Assembly: GCA_002633025.1 (NCBI GenBank)
Contig: NMRB01000902.1
Coordinates: 57,106 to 121,105, forward strand
Origin: Notospermus geniculatus
Lineage: Eukaryota > Nemertea > Pilidiophora > Heteronemertea > Lineidae
Direction of reading: 5' to 3'
DNA: 64,000 nt
Positions 44,680 to 54,999 of the stretch are shown here, piece after piece (position 1 is the stretch's first letter; every line of letters begins with the position of its first letter). Both the position numbers and the translations under genes were made by a program. The notes beneath the pieces are model-generated. The model had not been told where the DNA came from and made no database searches. It was given only the letters and a program-made list of their open reading frames with translations.

Positions 44680-45200
44680 GGTGTAACATCTTCCAGTGTT
44701 TCCGTATGTCATTGTTTCCCCTTATTGTTTGGGAAACGTTGGGCAGATGGATCGACACGTTCTCTGTGTGTCCCCCCGATTGTCAAGTCGCAGCTTATTC
44801 CGTCAAAAGCCTAGTTTATACTTCGACGCAAGACCATCGGCGTCTGACGCCCGATCAAATCTGGACGCCGACTTCGCGGAATTGATTCATGTCTAGCGTA
44901 CTTTAGCGACGGCGACCCGTTATGAAACGACTCAAGTAATAACAGCCTCGCGATCGGACGCCGACCAAATCGCACGACGGGGTCGGCGTCGAACGCAAGA
45001 ACACGCGTCGGTCGCCGGCGATGGACGTACGTCGAAGTATAAACTAGGCTTTAAGCTGACGGTTACAGGTTTGACATCTTCCAGTGTTTCGTAATGTCAT
45101 TGTTTCCCCTTATTGTTTAGGAAACGTTGGGCAGATAGATCGACACGTTTCTCTGTGTATCCCCTATTGTCAAGTCACATCTTATTCCGTCAAACAGGGG
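44680..45200. repeat. Two direct copies of the GGTGTAACATCT repeat flanking a MITE
   Basis: 44680-44805 and 45061-45200 are direct copies, sharing ACATCTTCCAGTGTTTC, ATTGTTTCCCCTTATTGTTT, GAAACGTTGGGCAGAT and CTTATTCCGTCAAA. The MITE at 44806-45052 lies between them. Confidence 0.7.
44806..45052. mobile_element. MITE with AAAGCCTAGTTTATAC ends, empty-site copy
   Basis: Same family and arms as 22423-22908 but without the nested AGCATGGCGC element. The corresponding site reads GACCCGTTATGAAACG with a single TTA at 44920-44922. Confidence 0.85.
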
Positions 45201-45225
45201 ACACTCGTAGATGGGCAACATTCAA

Positions 45226-45330
45226 AAATGTTACGCCCGCCGGGTTCGATTCCCTCCATGTGCTGGAGCGGGCGACTCTCCTGGGACAGGTTTCCTCCTG
45301 GCATTCCGGATTCCTTCTGCAGTAAAAATG
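45226..45330 (+). mobile_element. SINE-like B-box fragment
   Basis: GCCGGGTTCGATTCCCTCCA is a B-box-like T arm, followed by GGCATTCCGGATTCCTTCTG. No convincing A box is seen, so the assignment is tentative. Confidence 0.35.
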
Positions 45331-45398
45331 AAAAATTGACATGTTATAATTTTATGTGGTGGGATGGCCCTGATAGCCTGTAGCCTACTGTGTGTAGT

Positions 45399-45582
45399 AC
45401 AGTGGAACCCCCTCCCTTTGCGGACACCTCTGCCAGGAGGACACCTCTCTATTAAGGACACTGAAATTCAGTCCCAAATTGACCATTTCTATTCATTTTG
45501 ACCTCTGTAATCAGGACACCTCTCAATTAAGGACAGCATTTGTCAGTCCCAGAGGTGTCCTTAATAGAGAGGTTCCACTGTA
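45399..45582. mobile_element. Tc1/mariner-type MITE (ACAGTGGAACC)
   Basis: Ends TACAGTGGAACCCCCTCCCT and AGAGAGGTTCCACTGTA, with internal GGACACCTCTCTATTAAGGA in both orientations. CAGTGGAACC termini with TA flanks are characteristic of Tc1/mariner-derived MITEs. Confidence 0.8.
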
Positions 45583-46060
45583 GTTTATACTTCGACGCAA
45601 GACCATCGGCGTCCGACGCGCGATCAAATCTGGACGCCGACTTCGCGGAATTGAGTCATTTCATAACAGGTCGCCGTCGCTAAACTACGCTGGACTATGA
45701 ATCAAGTAGTGACAGCCTCGCGATAGGACGCCGACCAAATCGCACGACGGGGACGGCGACGAACGCAAGATCGCGCGTCGGTCGCCGGCGATGGCTGTGC
45801 GTCGAAGCGTCCGCTTTGCAAGCCGCGGCAGGTGGTCTCGAGTTCGAATCCTGCCATATGGGATTTCATTACACCTGTCGGCTCTTCAGTCCGTCGCATG
45901 GCTAGGACTGTACCCATGGTACCTTGTGTCTTTGAAAGACCCCATCCAAGTAAGGAACATGAGGAGCTGGTGATGGCCTCCTCCGTACCTACCAGGGCCA
46001 ATAATGCTGTGGCTTCGGCCCTGGAGGGAAAATGTAATAAAATACAAATGGCCCTCACCC
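45583..46060 (+). mobile_element. Truncated AAAGCCTAGTTTATAC MITE joined to a SINE-like unit
   Basis: 45583-45806 matches the MITE at 44806 but lacks both terminal bases and the inserted element. It runs directly into AAGCCGCGGCAGGTGGTCTC and GAGTTCGAATCCTGCC (B box). The SINE-like unit ends near GTAATAAAATAC, suggesting the SINE inserted into the MITE. Confidence 0.5.
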
Positions 46061-46317
46061 AGTCGACCTATTCGAAATGCTGGGTGGTGCGTCGCTTTAA
46101 GTTTGTTTTTTAGTAAATCATTAAAGCATGCCCTTCATTTAGGTGTTTACGCGAAAACTGATGTCATGATGTGGTTTATTATTACGTTTTGATATTCAGA
46201 GACGGACAGGGACACAACGCCATCGTCTTGGAGGCATATGCTCCGCAACCTCCTGCGCATGTCCAACATAGCTACTACTGGCTCTGCTCACTGTAAAGTT
46301 GGCAGACGACTTCACCA

Positions 46318-46371
46318 TGACGTCACATGCTGACGTAGCGCGCACCGTTTGCACGACGTCCGATGACGTCA
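46318..46371 (+). promoter_or_regulatory. Two CRE/ATF sites upstream of the coiled-coil gene
   Basis: Full palindromic TGACGTCA at 46318-46325 and 46364-46371, with CTGACGTAG and GCACGACGTC between. All lie within 175 bp upstream of the ATG at 46489. The segment is CG-containing and no TATA box is evident. A core promoter here is inferred. Confidence 0.5.
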
Positions 46372-46488
46372 GCGTGAAATTTTCAAACTGCAGTCGCGTC
46401 AAAGCTGCCGTACCAGTCGCACATTGCGAAAAGCAACTTCGCCTTTTCAACTGTTTTACGGGCTGTTCTCTTGCGAAATTTACTTAAA

Positions 46489-49400
46489 ATGGAGCAGATG
46501 AACGCCATGAATGAAGTTTTGATGACGGAGAATGCGACTCCGAAAGGCGATGACGACAGCGTTCAACCAGAAAAGGCACCAGTCCTGCCGGTAGCGCCAG
46601 CCGTTTTTCTCAGCTCTGGTGATTCACCGGCAATGGTGCAAGACGCCGCAGAAACACCCATGGAGGGATTAAAGGTAGGACTGATTGCCGAAATAATTCA
46701 AACATCAAAAGACAACGTCGGACCTCACTCTTCCCTGATCCCTGATGCAAGTGACGGTGTAGGACGTCGAGGGGGAGCGGTTGGGTTAGGGACCATCAGC
46801 AGATCAGTTTTTCCTGGCATAAGCATGACAAGCTAGGAATCCACTGCTGATTTTCTGCGTTGCGACTTGCTTTGTAACCTGCTAGGCCTAGGCCTACCTG
46901 CGATTGAATACGATCATGACGATCGCAAGGAACTGATAGGCTACCGGTCGCCAACTGAAATTGACCACAAAAATTCTTAGACCTTGGTGGAAAGTCAGTC
47001 TAGCGAGTCCACTAGACAGGATTAGGCCTAGAGAGGTTGCGCAGTTTTCCGACTCCGACTACAACTACAGAACGAATTGCAGTCCGCTGTCGTCATCCTA
47101 GATAAAAACGATTTGATAGACGTTTGCAAATCGTACATGTAAAATGCCATAACTTTGTGGCAGAATAATTTTGACTCGTAATCGGAAGTGCACCTAAATC
47201 GCAAATATCATAGTCGTATTTCAAGTCGTAACGACTAGGATTACGAGTTCAATATTCATAATTTATCCGTATTTCCGATTTATAAGGCCAAATTTTTCTA
47301 CATGTACAAAAATCAATTGAAAACGTCTGCCAACTCGTTTTTATCAAGGATGTCCACAGCGGACTGCAATTCGTTCTCGTAGTTGAAGTCGGAGTCGGAG
47401 TCGGAAAGGTGCTAATCCTGTCTACTATTGCGATTGAGTGCCCAGTTGCAAAGCAAGTTGCAACGCAAAATCAGCTTAAAAGTCAATGGTGGATTCCTAT
47501 AGTCTTATGCAGCCATCAGCAGTATGACAGCGACAGTTTGCTGCTTGCTCATTCAGGATAGGCTTTTATGGTAGGCTACATGTTATTGGTTTTTTAGGAA
47601 CAATCCGAATATGCTGGCGACGACATAAAAGAACTCTCATTGCATGACATTGAAACAAATGCAAAAGAAGGAACAAAACCTGAAGACGAAGTCGTCGACC
47701 CATCGCTCATTGGTCATGTTGGTGGAGAAAATACGGGAAGCTCAGCTGCCGACTGCGTTGTTTTAATGGGCGGAAGAGTCCTCTCCGACGACCCTGAGTT
47801 TGCGGACGAAGACGATTTCGTGGTCATTGAGGAACCGGACATGCCGGAGGATATCATCAGTGAACAAATCGAAATGCTGATCAACAACATTATCTTGGCA
47901 CAGGTACAGCAGAACATTGATGATATAATCTCCCCTGAAGAAGCACAAGCTCTGCGCGAAAGTTCGAATGATTTTGCAACTTTCGATTTTTCTGGGAATT
48001 GCGCTGGTACGGAAGCGTGCGCGGATGGACAGTACGCGGCGGGTTCGGAGGAGGTCGATGTCGAATGGGTGGTCCTCGATTCCGCCGAGGCCTCAGGTCT
48101 AGCGGAACGGAGTGCGAGTGAAGTGCAAGCGGACGAGGAAGTCGAAGAAATCATGGAGGCAATCGCGGCGTCCGAAAAATCTCGCGAGATTCACCAAGGG
48201 CGAGAATGGCGTCCACTCGGCTCTGAGGAGTTGATGGCGACCGATGACCACACATACTGTCAGCATGAGCAGGAGGCCGACGTTGACTACAATAATTTCG
48301 TCTGCCAGCAATGCGCGCAGAGTATTGAGCATTGCGGATGCGGAGAAGGCGACGTAAAAATAACCGATGAAGGAGAGCAACGCGACGGAGCGCGCAATCT
48401 GCCGCGGCGTGAAAGCCGCGCGCCTGAAACCGCCTTCAACGACAGCTGTGACGGCGACGTAGAGGATTCATGTTCCCAAACCGACGAGTCCGAGATGGCC
48501 GCGGCGAGAGATCGTGTTCAGCACCACCAGAAACAACAGGGGGTCCAAACCTCTAGACCGCAACCAAGGCGACAATCGCGGGGTCAGCAGCCATCTGAAG
48601 CTAGGCCGAAAAAGGAGGGTAAGGAGAATCTATCGATTGAAGAGAGAAAAGAGAGGTTGTCCCAACGTATTGGTTGCTTTATCGGGGTATTGCGGAGGGC
48701 ACTTCAAGGTGATTTTCGACGGCCTTCATGATGCACGTTTTCACTTCTATTAGGCCTATGTTAGGACATCCTGAGAATCTCAGGTCATTTACGGTCGTAC
48801 CCTCCCTCAATGCCCTGAGGACACCCACCCCGTTTCGGTGGGGAAGAGGGACATTCCTTCCTGTGTACTCGCCAATTGGTAATTCACAAATAAACCATGC
48901 ATAGCAGTGGGGAAATGCCACTTGATGTAATAGACAAATTTCGCGCCTAGTGCTACAACGTCTGCACATAGATCTGGTGTTACGGTACGGGTTACCGGAT
49001 ACCAGGCTCATAGCATTGTATCTCATTCCATGATTTACGGCACGCTGTCGAATGACAGCTGCCCCAAACACATGAACTGGATCATACCTCCCACTGTTAC
49101 GTCCTCGAAATGGCATGGCTGTCGCCAGGGTCTGAACCAAGCGCGAGTTTGGGAGCCGGTTGTGAAGACACTGGGTGCGAGGATGATGTTAGGATAGAAT
49201 CAGAGAAAGGTGTGAGGTAGGGGGGAAGATCATCGCAATGTTTTGGTCAACACATAATTTTCATGTTTTTACGACTTTATGTTTACTATCACTTTGTGTG
49301 TCGTTTTCTGTCCTCCTTGTTGGATACCCCATAGAGCAAAAAGGGACAAAACAATTTTTTCCTCTAAAAGGCCATTCATGCCATTCCTCCTCTTCAAGCC

Positions 49401-52400
49401 AGACGTGGGGAAATGCATCTGAGAGGATCTAATTTTTTCTGGGGGAGGACCTCCAGACCCCCTCCAGCTTCGCCCACCAGACTCAGGCAATTTTGCCCCC
49501 GAGGCCATAAAAGCTAGCTACACCCCTGTAGCCGTGTACTCCTGCCATTGCAGTATATATGTGGCAATTTGTCTTATCTCGTCGCATTTTAGATTCCCGG
49601 GAATACCAACGGCGCCCACGTAATGCTGGACAGCACGGGGACCGGACCAACCAGCCGAGACCCTTCTACGCTAACCAGCGACGACCTCGTGAGCAAGAGC
49701 AAAGCCGACGCCCACCACCAAAACAAAACACGTCGAAACGCCGACCGGAAAAAATTTCAAAGAAATATCTGGCGAAACTCCAGGACGCTGCCGACAGGGG
49801 TGATTTGTACGCAGCGGCAAAGATCGTCGGCAACAAGTTTAATGTCGTGACGGAAATTGACGATCTCGGACACGGAAAAGAAGTCATCATGCATTTGCCT
49901 TATTATCAACTCAAGTAGGTAGCGATATCCCTTGCCTTTCAAAACATTAGTGAAGTTTCGCAAATCTGACGAAACGCGAAGTACGAAATACGAAATTCAA
50001 CTTCATTTGCAGGACCTTATTGAATTTGTGGAGATGGTTGGTACCACAAATTTAATGTCCCTGCTGCCAGTGCGTCTTTTAGCATATCATGTAAGACCAA
50101 GAGAGTGGTGCATCTTGAATTTTTGAATTTCCACTTCGTATCTACGAAGTGGAAACGAAAGATAAATATTTCAAAGCTTAATAATACTATACACCGTAAC
50201 TCTATCGATATACAATGTAACGTCATACGGTAGCCTACGGTAAAAGACGCTTTTGCAGCAGGCGATATTTGTGGCACCAACCATCTCCTGAAATACATTT
50301 GATAAATACGTCATGGAAATGAAGTCCAATTTCGTATTTCGTACATCGTGTTTCGTCAGATTTGCTAAACCTCACTATTGACAACGTCTCCAAACACTTC
50401 TTCTTCTGAAACAAATGTACATGTACATTGTATTTTGATTGCACGCTTCAGTGAGGACCTGAGAAATACGGCTACTAGGAGGCGCTGTGGTCGTTTGTAC
50501 CTTTCGATGTCTCGTGCCTGTTGCATGGCGTCATGGACGTCGTGGCGCGACCTTCTGCTCTGTCCTTTTATCTCTTTCGGTCGCACCGCTCACAGTCACA
50601 GCGCCGCCTAGTCGTTATACAATGTTGTGCACGGGTTCCTCGTTCAGTCACCTCAAATAACGGGAATTCACTCCCTTTACTTTGCAATAGGGAGGTTTAG
50701 AAATCAAACGAAAAACGTACACTTTACGGCAACGTTATTTTTCATACTACATTGTACACACTCACCAGATTTTATATTGCATTTTCCGTACCAAAATAAC
50801 GTTGTCGTTAATGTTTAGGTTTATCGTTTGATTTCTAAACCTCCCTAATACATGTGACATATTTATTTTATTGTATTTGTAGGGGCTACGTCAGAGAACA
50901 AACTGAGAAGATCGTTAATGAATGCGAAGACTACTGGAAGAAAGAAGTCAAGAAAGAACAACAAAGTCGTGCCACGATCCTTCTTGAGGCCTGTGCCCTA
51001 AAACGTATGTAGATCCAATAGGAGTTCAATCTCGTACCCAGAGTTCAATGCCACATTAAACTCTGGATAGGGCCGGTACTACTTTTCCACAGTGCAAATG
51101 CATTGTTGGTGGCGGATGAATTTCTGACCGTTGCACAGCGAGTTGCGTAGGGATTCGAAAGAGTTCGTTCTTTTTTCCACAATAAAACATCAAATACCCA
51201 ACGGAATGTTAAAATAGTAGTAATTTTACAAATACTGGAACAAATTCTAATTTTCGTTATGATTATTTTATCAAATGATTTGTAAAATCGATGAGCACAA
51301 GAATCTTGTGCTGGGTTCCAGCCCTTTTCAGAGGTCTTAGCCAAGGAACGATGGTGGCGACCTCTTCAGATTGATAGGAGTTGTCAGTGACTTGACCAAT
51401 AGGTGTCACTACGGCCCAATTCAATGCATTTAGCGGGCTCATTCATTCTTGATCGAGCACCAATCACGTGGATTTTCCTGTGTATTGGTCCGCTAGAACT
51501 TTGCTGCCATCTTTTGGCAATACGCGCGGCTGACTGCTCCTATTGTCTGTGTCTCATTTGTCAGTTTTTCAAGAAATCTGTTGTCGAAGTATTTTTTCTT
51601 GTTTTTTTCTCCCATAGAAGACGTCAAGAAGCTGAAGGACGAACTCGAGAAGGCCGACATGGAGTCTTTGGAACTGCAGCACATGGTTGACCAGCTCAAG
51701 GAAGAGGTGAGACTATAGAGAGGTTAAGATCTGGTCCGACTCCTACTCCGACTCCCACTCCGAGGTGCTAAAATTAGGATTTTTCAAGTCGGAGATAAAT
51801 GTACCACCCAGGCGGGTTCTATTCGTTCTCCTGAATGAGTAAACTCCATTGCTTTGGAAAACCACGTTGTATGTGATGACGTAGTTCCCCAAAAAAGAGT
51901 CCTCTGGAGTCGGAGTCGGAACTCGGAACGTTATCTTAACCTCCCTAATAGTTAGGCTGTATTCTCGAGTGGCCGAGACAGGTGCCAGTGTAATGTTTTT
52001 CACTGTGGAGATCCAGCTAAGTATGTCCCTTTTCGGGGAAGTGTTTTGTGTCCTTTTACAGGGAACTGTTGTTGGCAGGCAGCCACTGGTAGGGTCTATG
52101 TACCATGCCCTTGTCTCATTCGAGGGCATGTACCGAGTTGTGCTTCGTCGGCCCTCTATACTTTTATTTTACGTTTTCTTTCATAATAAATTACATTACA
52201 TTACCATGCCGTTGTCTCATTCGAGGAATCTTCGTGTCATGTTGTGCCTTGACGTCTGTTCGACATGTTGGATCCACCTGTGCACCCCCAGTTCAGTTTC
52301 CTTGCGCGCCAACTTCAGCTCTCCAATTCTTTCCTCACGTTTGGTTCTCATTCCGGACATGAATTTTACGTTTAAGTGAATTAACATTCACGGGACTGGT

Positions 52401-52767
52401 GTTTTCTCTTATTTCTAATGGGGAGCCTATAAACTCACTACATGTACCTCAACAGGTGTCACTAGTGGTTAAAACTATTGAATTGAAAGGGACATTCAGG
52501 TCCTGATCAATTTCCCACACAAAAGGCATCCATTGTAAATACATGTAGGACCTGATTACTGTGTGCTGCCCTCTACCACAGTTATGATCCCCATTACATG
52601 TAGCCGTTTCTTTCATTGGGGTTTCTATATTATTTTTTTAGGTGCAACGTCTGCGCGAGGGAAAACGGCGCCGATCGACCAACAAAAAACACCGTAAAGG
52701 CGTTGAAAAACAGGTGTCTGCAGACGGAAGCGACGAGAGCAGCTTAATGAAATCACGTGATTACTAG
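46489..52767 (+). CDS. Unrecognised acidic protein with LIR/SIM-like motifs, Cys/His cluster and C-terminal coiled coil, complete
   Basis: Six exons join with matching phases: 46489-46674, 47598-48708, 49593-49914, 50883-51004, 51618-51706 and 52642-52767, giving 651 residues. The start has a good context (AAAATGG). The N-terminal 370 residues are strongly acidic. They contain DDFVVIEE (F136) and VEWVVLDS (W219), each fitting the LC3-interacting motif (acidic-W/F-x-x-I/L) and also a SUMO-interaction motif, and a Cys/His cluster (C283, H285, C298, C301, H307, C308, C310) that could bind zinc. Residues 433-490 are Arg/Pro/Gln-rich. Residues 490-540 hold KKYLAKLQDAADRGDLYAA, and 541-622 form a coiled coil (KKLKDELEKADMESLELQHM). 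The tail is basic (GKRRRSTNKKHRK) and may be an NLS. I recognise no family. Introns 1, 2, 3 and 4 and the intron before the last exon contain repeats. Confidence 0.82.
47047..47408. mobile_element. TIR element in intron 1 of the coiled-coil gene
   Basis: Inverted arms TCCGACTCCGACTACAACTA / CAGAACGAATTGCAGTCCGC and GCGGACTGCAATTCGTTCTC / TAGTTGAAGTCGGAGTCGGA. The interior shares GATAAAAACGA and TCGTTTTTATC. It resembles the element at 51716-51952, which also has GACTCCGACT-rich ends. Confidence 0.75.
48679..49116 (-). other. Antisense open frame inside intron 2
   Basis: A stop-free frame on the minus strand from an ATG at 49116 to a TAA at 48679, within intron 2 of the coiled-coil gene and overlapping the end of exon 2. 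It encodes a cysteine-containing sequence (SMCRRCSTRREICLLHQ, then FPHCYAWFICELP). I recognise no domain. It may be part of an old transposon or chance. Confidence 0.2.
49334..49530 (+). mobile_element. AGAGCAAAAAGGGACAAAAC repeat in intron 2
   Basis: Related to 24535-24800. It shares AGAGCAAAAAGGGACAAAAC, TTTTTTCTGGGGGAGG and CCAGACTCA, and ends AAGCTAGCTACACCCCTG. Confidence 0.65.
49946..50377. mobile_element. GGGAGGTTTCGC-type MITE, copy 2 (intron 3)
   Basis: Begins AGTGAAGTTTCGCAAATCTG and ends CAGATTTGCTAAACCTCACT. It shares the CGAAGTACGAAATACGAA, GGTACCACAAAT and TTTCCACTTCGTA blocks with the copies at 17598, 56535 and 57819. Confidence 0.75.
50689..50847. mobile_element. GGGAGGTTTAGAAATC-type MITE, copy 1 (intron 3)
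   Basis: Ends AGGGAGGTTTAGAAATCAAA and TTTGATTTCTAAACCTCCCT. The interior holds AACGTTATTTTTCATACTAC and AAAATAACGTTGTCGTTA. A close copy lies at 62018-62178. It ends about 35 bp before exon 4 of the gene. Confidence 0.8.
51025..51372 (-). repeat. Dispersed repeat, inverse copy (intron 4)
   Basis: Inverse of the repeat at 5604-6150. It starts CAATCTCGTACCCAGAGTTC and ends GGTGGCGACCTCTTCAGATTG. Confidence 0.6.
51373..51542 (-). repeat. TAGGAG repeat, inverse copy (intron 4)
   Basis: Inverse of 21518-21695, sharing CCAATAGGTGTCACTACGGC, CTAGAACTTTGCTGCCATC and GCGCGGCTGACTGCTCCTA. Confidence 0.65.
51716..51952. mobile_element. GGGAGGTTAAGAT-type MITE (last intron)
   Basis: Ends AGAGAGGTTAAGATCTGG and ATCTTAACCTCCCTAATAG, with inner TCCGACTCCTACTCCGACTC and GAGTCGGAGTCGG. 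It begins ten bases after the exon 5 donor. Its outermost bases match the other GGGAGGTT elements in this window. Confidence 0.7.
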
Positions 52768-53189
52768 GCATATTATGCGATCTCATCTAGATCGGGACTG
52801 CTTGAATGATTCACGTTATATACCATTTTTTCTTCCGCACTTTCTCGAGGATCACAATAAGTTGTTACGTTGGTCGCTCAGGCTCAGCATAAGTTGTGTT
52901 CATTTATTTGAACATCCTGACAAACTGGACATTAATATTGACAGTGTTTATCAGTTGGGCGCTTGTGTTGCACTCTATCATGAGCACAGTTTCACGTTTG
53001 CCTTTCTCCGGCCCGACCGTCGACAAATCTTGCCTGCCAAAGAATTACCTATAAATTTACTTAACAGTGGTTCATCGCGCTTGTTGGATGCAAATCCCAA
53101 CCAGATTCGATAGAGATTTGCAGGGCACAACTGCCCAATGATGCCTTGGCCTTCCCAAAGATTTATCAAAAATGTGATACACGTATGTA

Positions 53190-53195
53190 AATAAA
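53190..53195 (+). terminator. Candidate poly(A) signal of the coiled-coil gene
   Basis: AATAAA about 420 nt after the stop at 52765-52767. The open frame across 52769-53113 in another phase has no support and is treated as 3' UTR. Confidence 0.5.
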
Positions 53196-53469
53196 ATATA
53201 ATCTAATACTTCAAGTTGCCTTAATTATTAAGTTTCTTTCCGCGACGGCAGAGATGGTTAAAGGAGCACTATTGGATCTCAAATGAGTTATGACTGCCGA
53301 CGTAGGCCTTTATTGAGCATATTCAGAAAATTGGATGAAAAATTTGATCGTGTACAGCGGGCATTAGGCCTACCGGTAATTTTTTTGGTAAAAATGTTTG
53401 TCAACACTGGATCGAGTGCTGAGCTCCAAATGCCCTTGTCGCCATTTTCTCGCTCCGAAAACACTTTAA

Positions 53470-54314
53470 TAAGGTGCCACTCCACGTGAGAGTTTTCTCG
53501 CAGAAGTTGGCTCACAATGGGCAATTACCAGACTGGGCCGTCACGCGGTACCGTGATTCGCGCTTTACCGTGATTTTGTGGTGAAAAGAGGAAGTGGATC
53601 CCAATGTGGCGCAACCGCACAACTGCTCGCCGAGCATGGTGGGAATGGTGGTCGCGCTGCAGCGTGATATCACGGGGCAGTTGAAGTCAACGTTTTACAA
53701 TGGTTTACTTGTGAAGATTACAACAACAATCGCGGCTAACCGAGGCCACCCGAAGATAAGAGACTTTAGCACTTCTAATTTCAAAAAAGCGTCAATCGTT
53801 TAAAAAAAGCGTCATTTTGAAATGATCTGTCCAAATGCAATCTCTATCATCTTATCTACATACCAGAACTGAATTTCAGGCTTTGCAGGCGTTTATGGCG
53901 CCGAAAATGGCATATAATGCAGGTAGGCATGGCAGGCCTGCCATTACGGCTGTCGAAGTAAATTTCGGTCGAAAATTGCCTGTAAAATCTTTAAACGTGA
54001 GTAATGACACAGTGAATTCTTGCTTGTTTATTGACAAAAATTGTATAAGTTTACGGTGAGAAGTTTCCGTCCCCTCCACGCAGGATTGTAGGTGTTTTCT
54101 GCCAAAACAAATATTGTATTTTGTACAATCATTGCGCGGTTGGGCGCGACAAAGTCACGTGCACGTTTCCATCACGGTACCGCGTGACGGCCCAGTCTGA
54201 TTACCAGTTTTCTCGCGGCTTACGTTGGGACCAATGGAACAAACAACTGCTCGCAGTCGAGTTGCCCATAGAGAGCCATCTCGCGCGAGAATCTCTCACG
54301 TGGATGGGCACCTT
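53470..54314. mobile_element. TIR element AAGGTGCC...GGGCACCTT, about 0.85 kb
   Basis: The outer ends are inverted (AAGGTGCCACTCCACGTGAG; CTCTCACGTGGATGGGCACC). A strong inner inverted pair is ACTGGGCCGTCACGCGGTAC (about 53531) and GTACCGCGTGACGGCCCAGT (about 54177). No transposase frame is recognisable. Confidence 0.65.
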
Positions 54315-54345
54315 AGCCGAATGATAGAACACTGGTATAAATGCC

Positions 54346-54955
54346 CGCTGTACAACGAAAAGCCCCCATGCGACGATCAAGAGAAATGCTAACGCCCTGC
54401 AAACACCTCAAACGAAGGCTCAGAACATGATAGACCCCACGAGGCCAGGAGGGCGCCACCTTATTTGTCTTCGGGCAACAGAGCTGTCAACATCTCCGGA
54501 TACCTCCTACGAGAGAAAAAAATTATACTCATTGAGACTTGATTCGAACCGCCGAGCTTCTGATCCACCACTCTATCCACTCGGCCAACGAGCCAGTACA
54601 GTTGACAAGGACATGATTTGTGTTTGTCATCGACGTGGGCGTTCGACTTGCGTAATAATACTGTGAATATAAGAGAATACACAGGAAGCTTATCAACAAA
54701 ATCGGTGGCCGAATGGGGAAGACGGTGGAGCAAAGGTAACAGGGCGCGGGTTCGATTCCCAAAACTTTTTTTCTTTCAAAAAATGTGTTCAGCAGGAGCT
54801 CACCAGATGATGTTGACACATTGACAGCTCGAAGACAAATAAGGTGGCGCCCTCCTGGCATCGTGGGGTCTATCATGTTCTAAGCCTTCGTTTGAGATAT
54901 TTGCAGGGCGTTAGCATTTCTCTTGCTCGTCGCATGGGGGCTTTTCGTTCATGCA
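54346..54955. mobile_element. Inverted pair of tRNA-derived SINE units
   Basis: Inverted arms of about 180 bp (AAGCCCCCATGCGACGATCA, GCTAACGCCCTGCAAA, GATAGACCCCACGAGGCCAG and their complements at the right) flank two tRNA-like heads. On the minus strand at about 54615-54535, GTTGGCCGAGTGGATAGAG (A box) and CGGTTCGAATC (B box). On the plus strand at about 54703-54765, GGTGGCCGAATGGGGAAGA and GGGTTCGATTCCC. The heads lie in the centre and point outward. Confidence 0.75.
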
Positions 54956-54999
54956 GTTCAGTTTAAGCTCGGAGAAACTCTTCCCCCATTACGTTTTTG

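Noticed and set aside
46489-52767. TP53INP-type autophagy protein
   Set aside because: Only the generic LIR-like motif is shared; the conserved second motif and C-terminus of TP53INP proteins are absent.
52757-53113. 118-codon frame after the coiled-coil gene stop
   Set aside because: It overlaps the stop in another phase without an ATG at its start; treated as 3' UTR.
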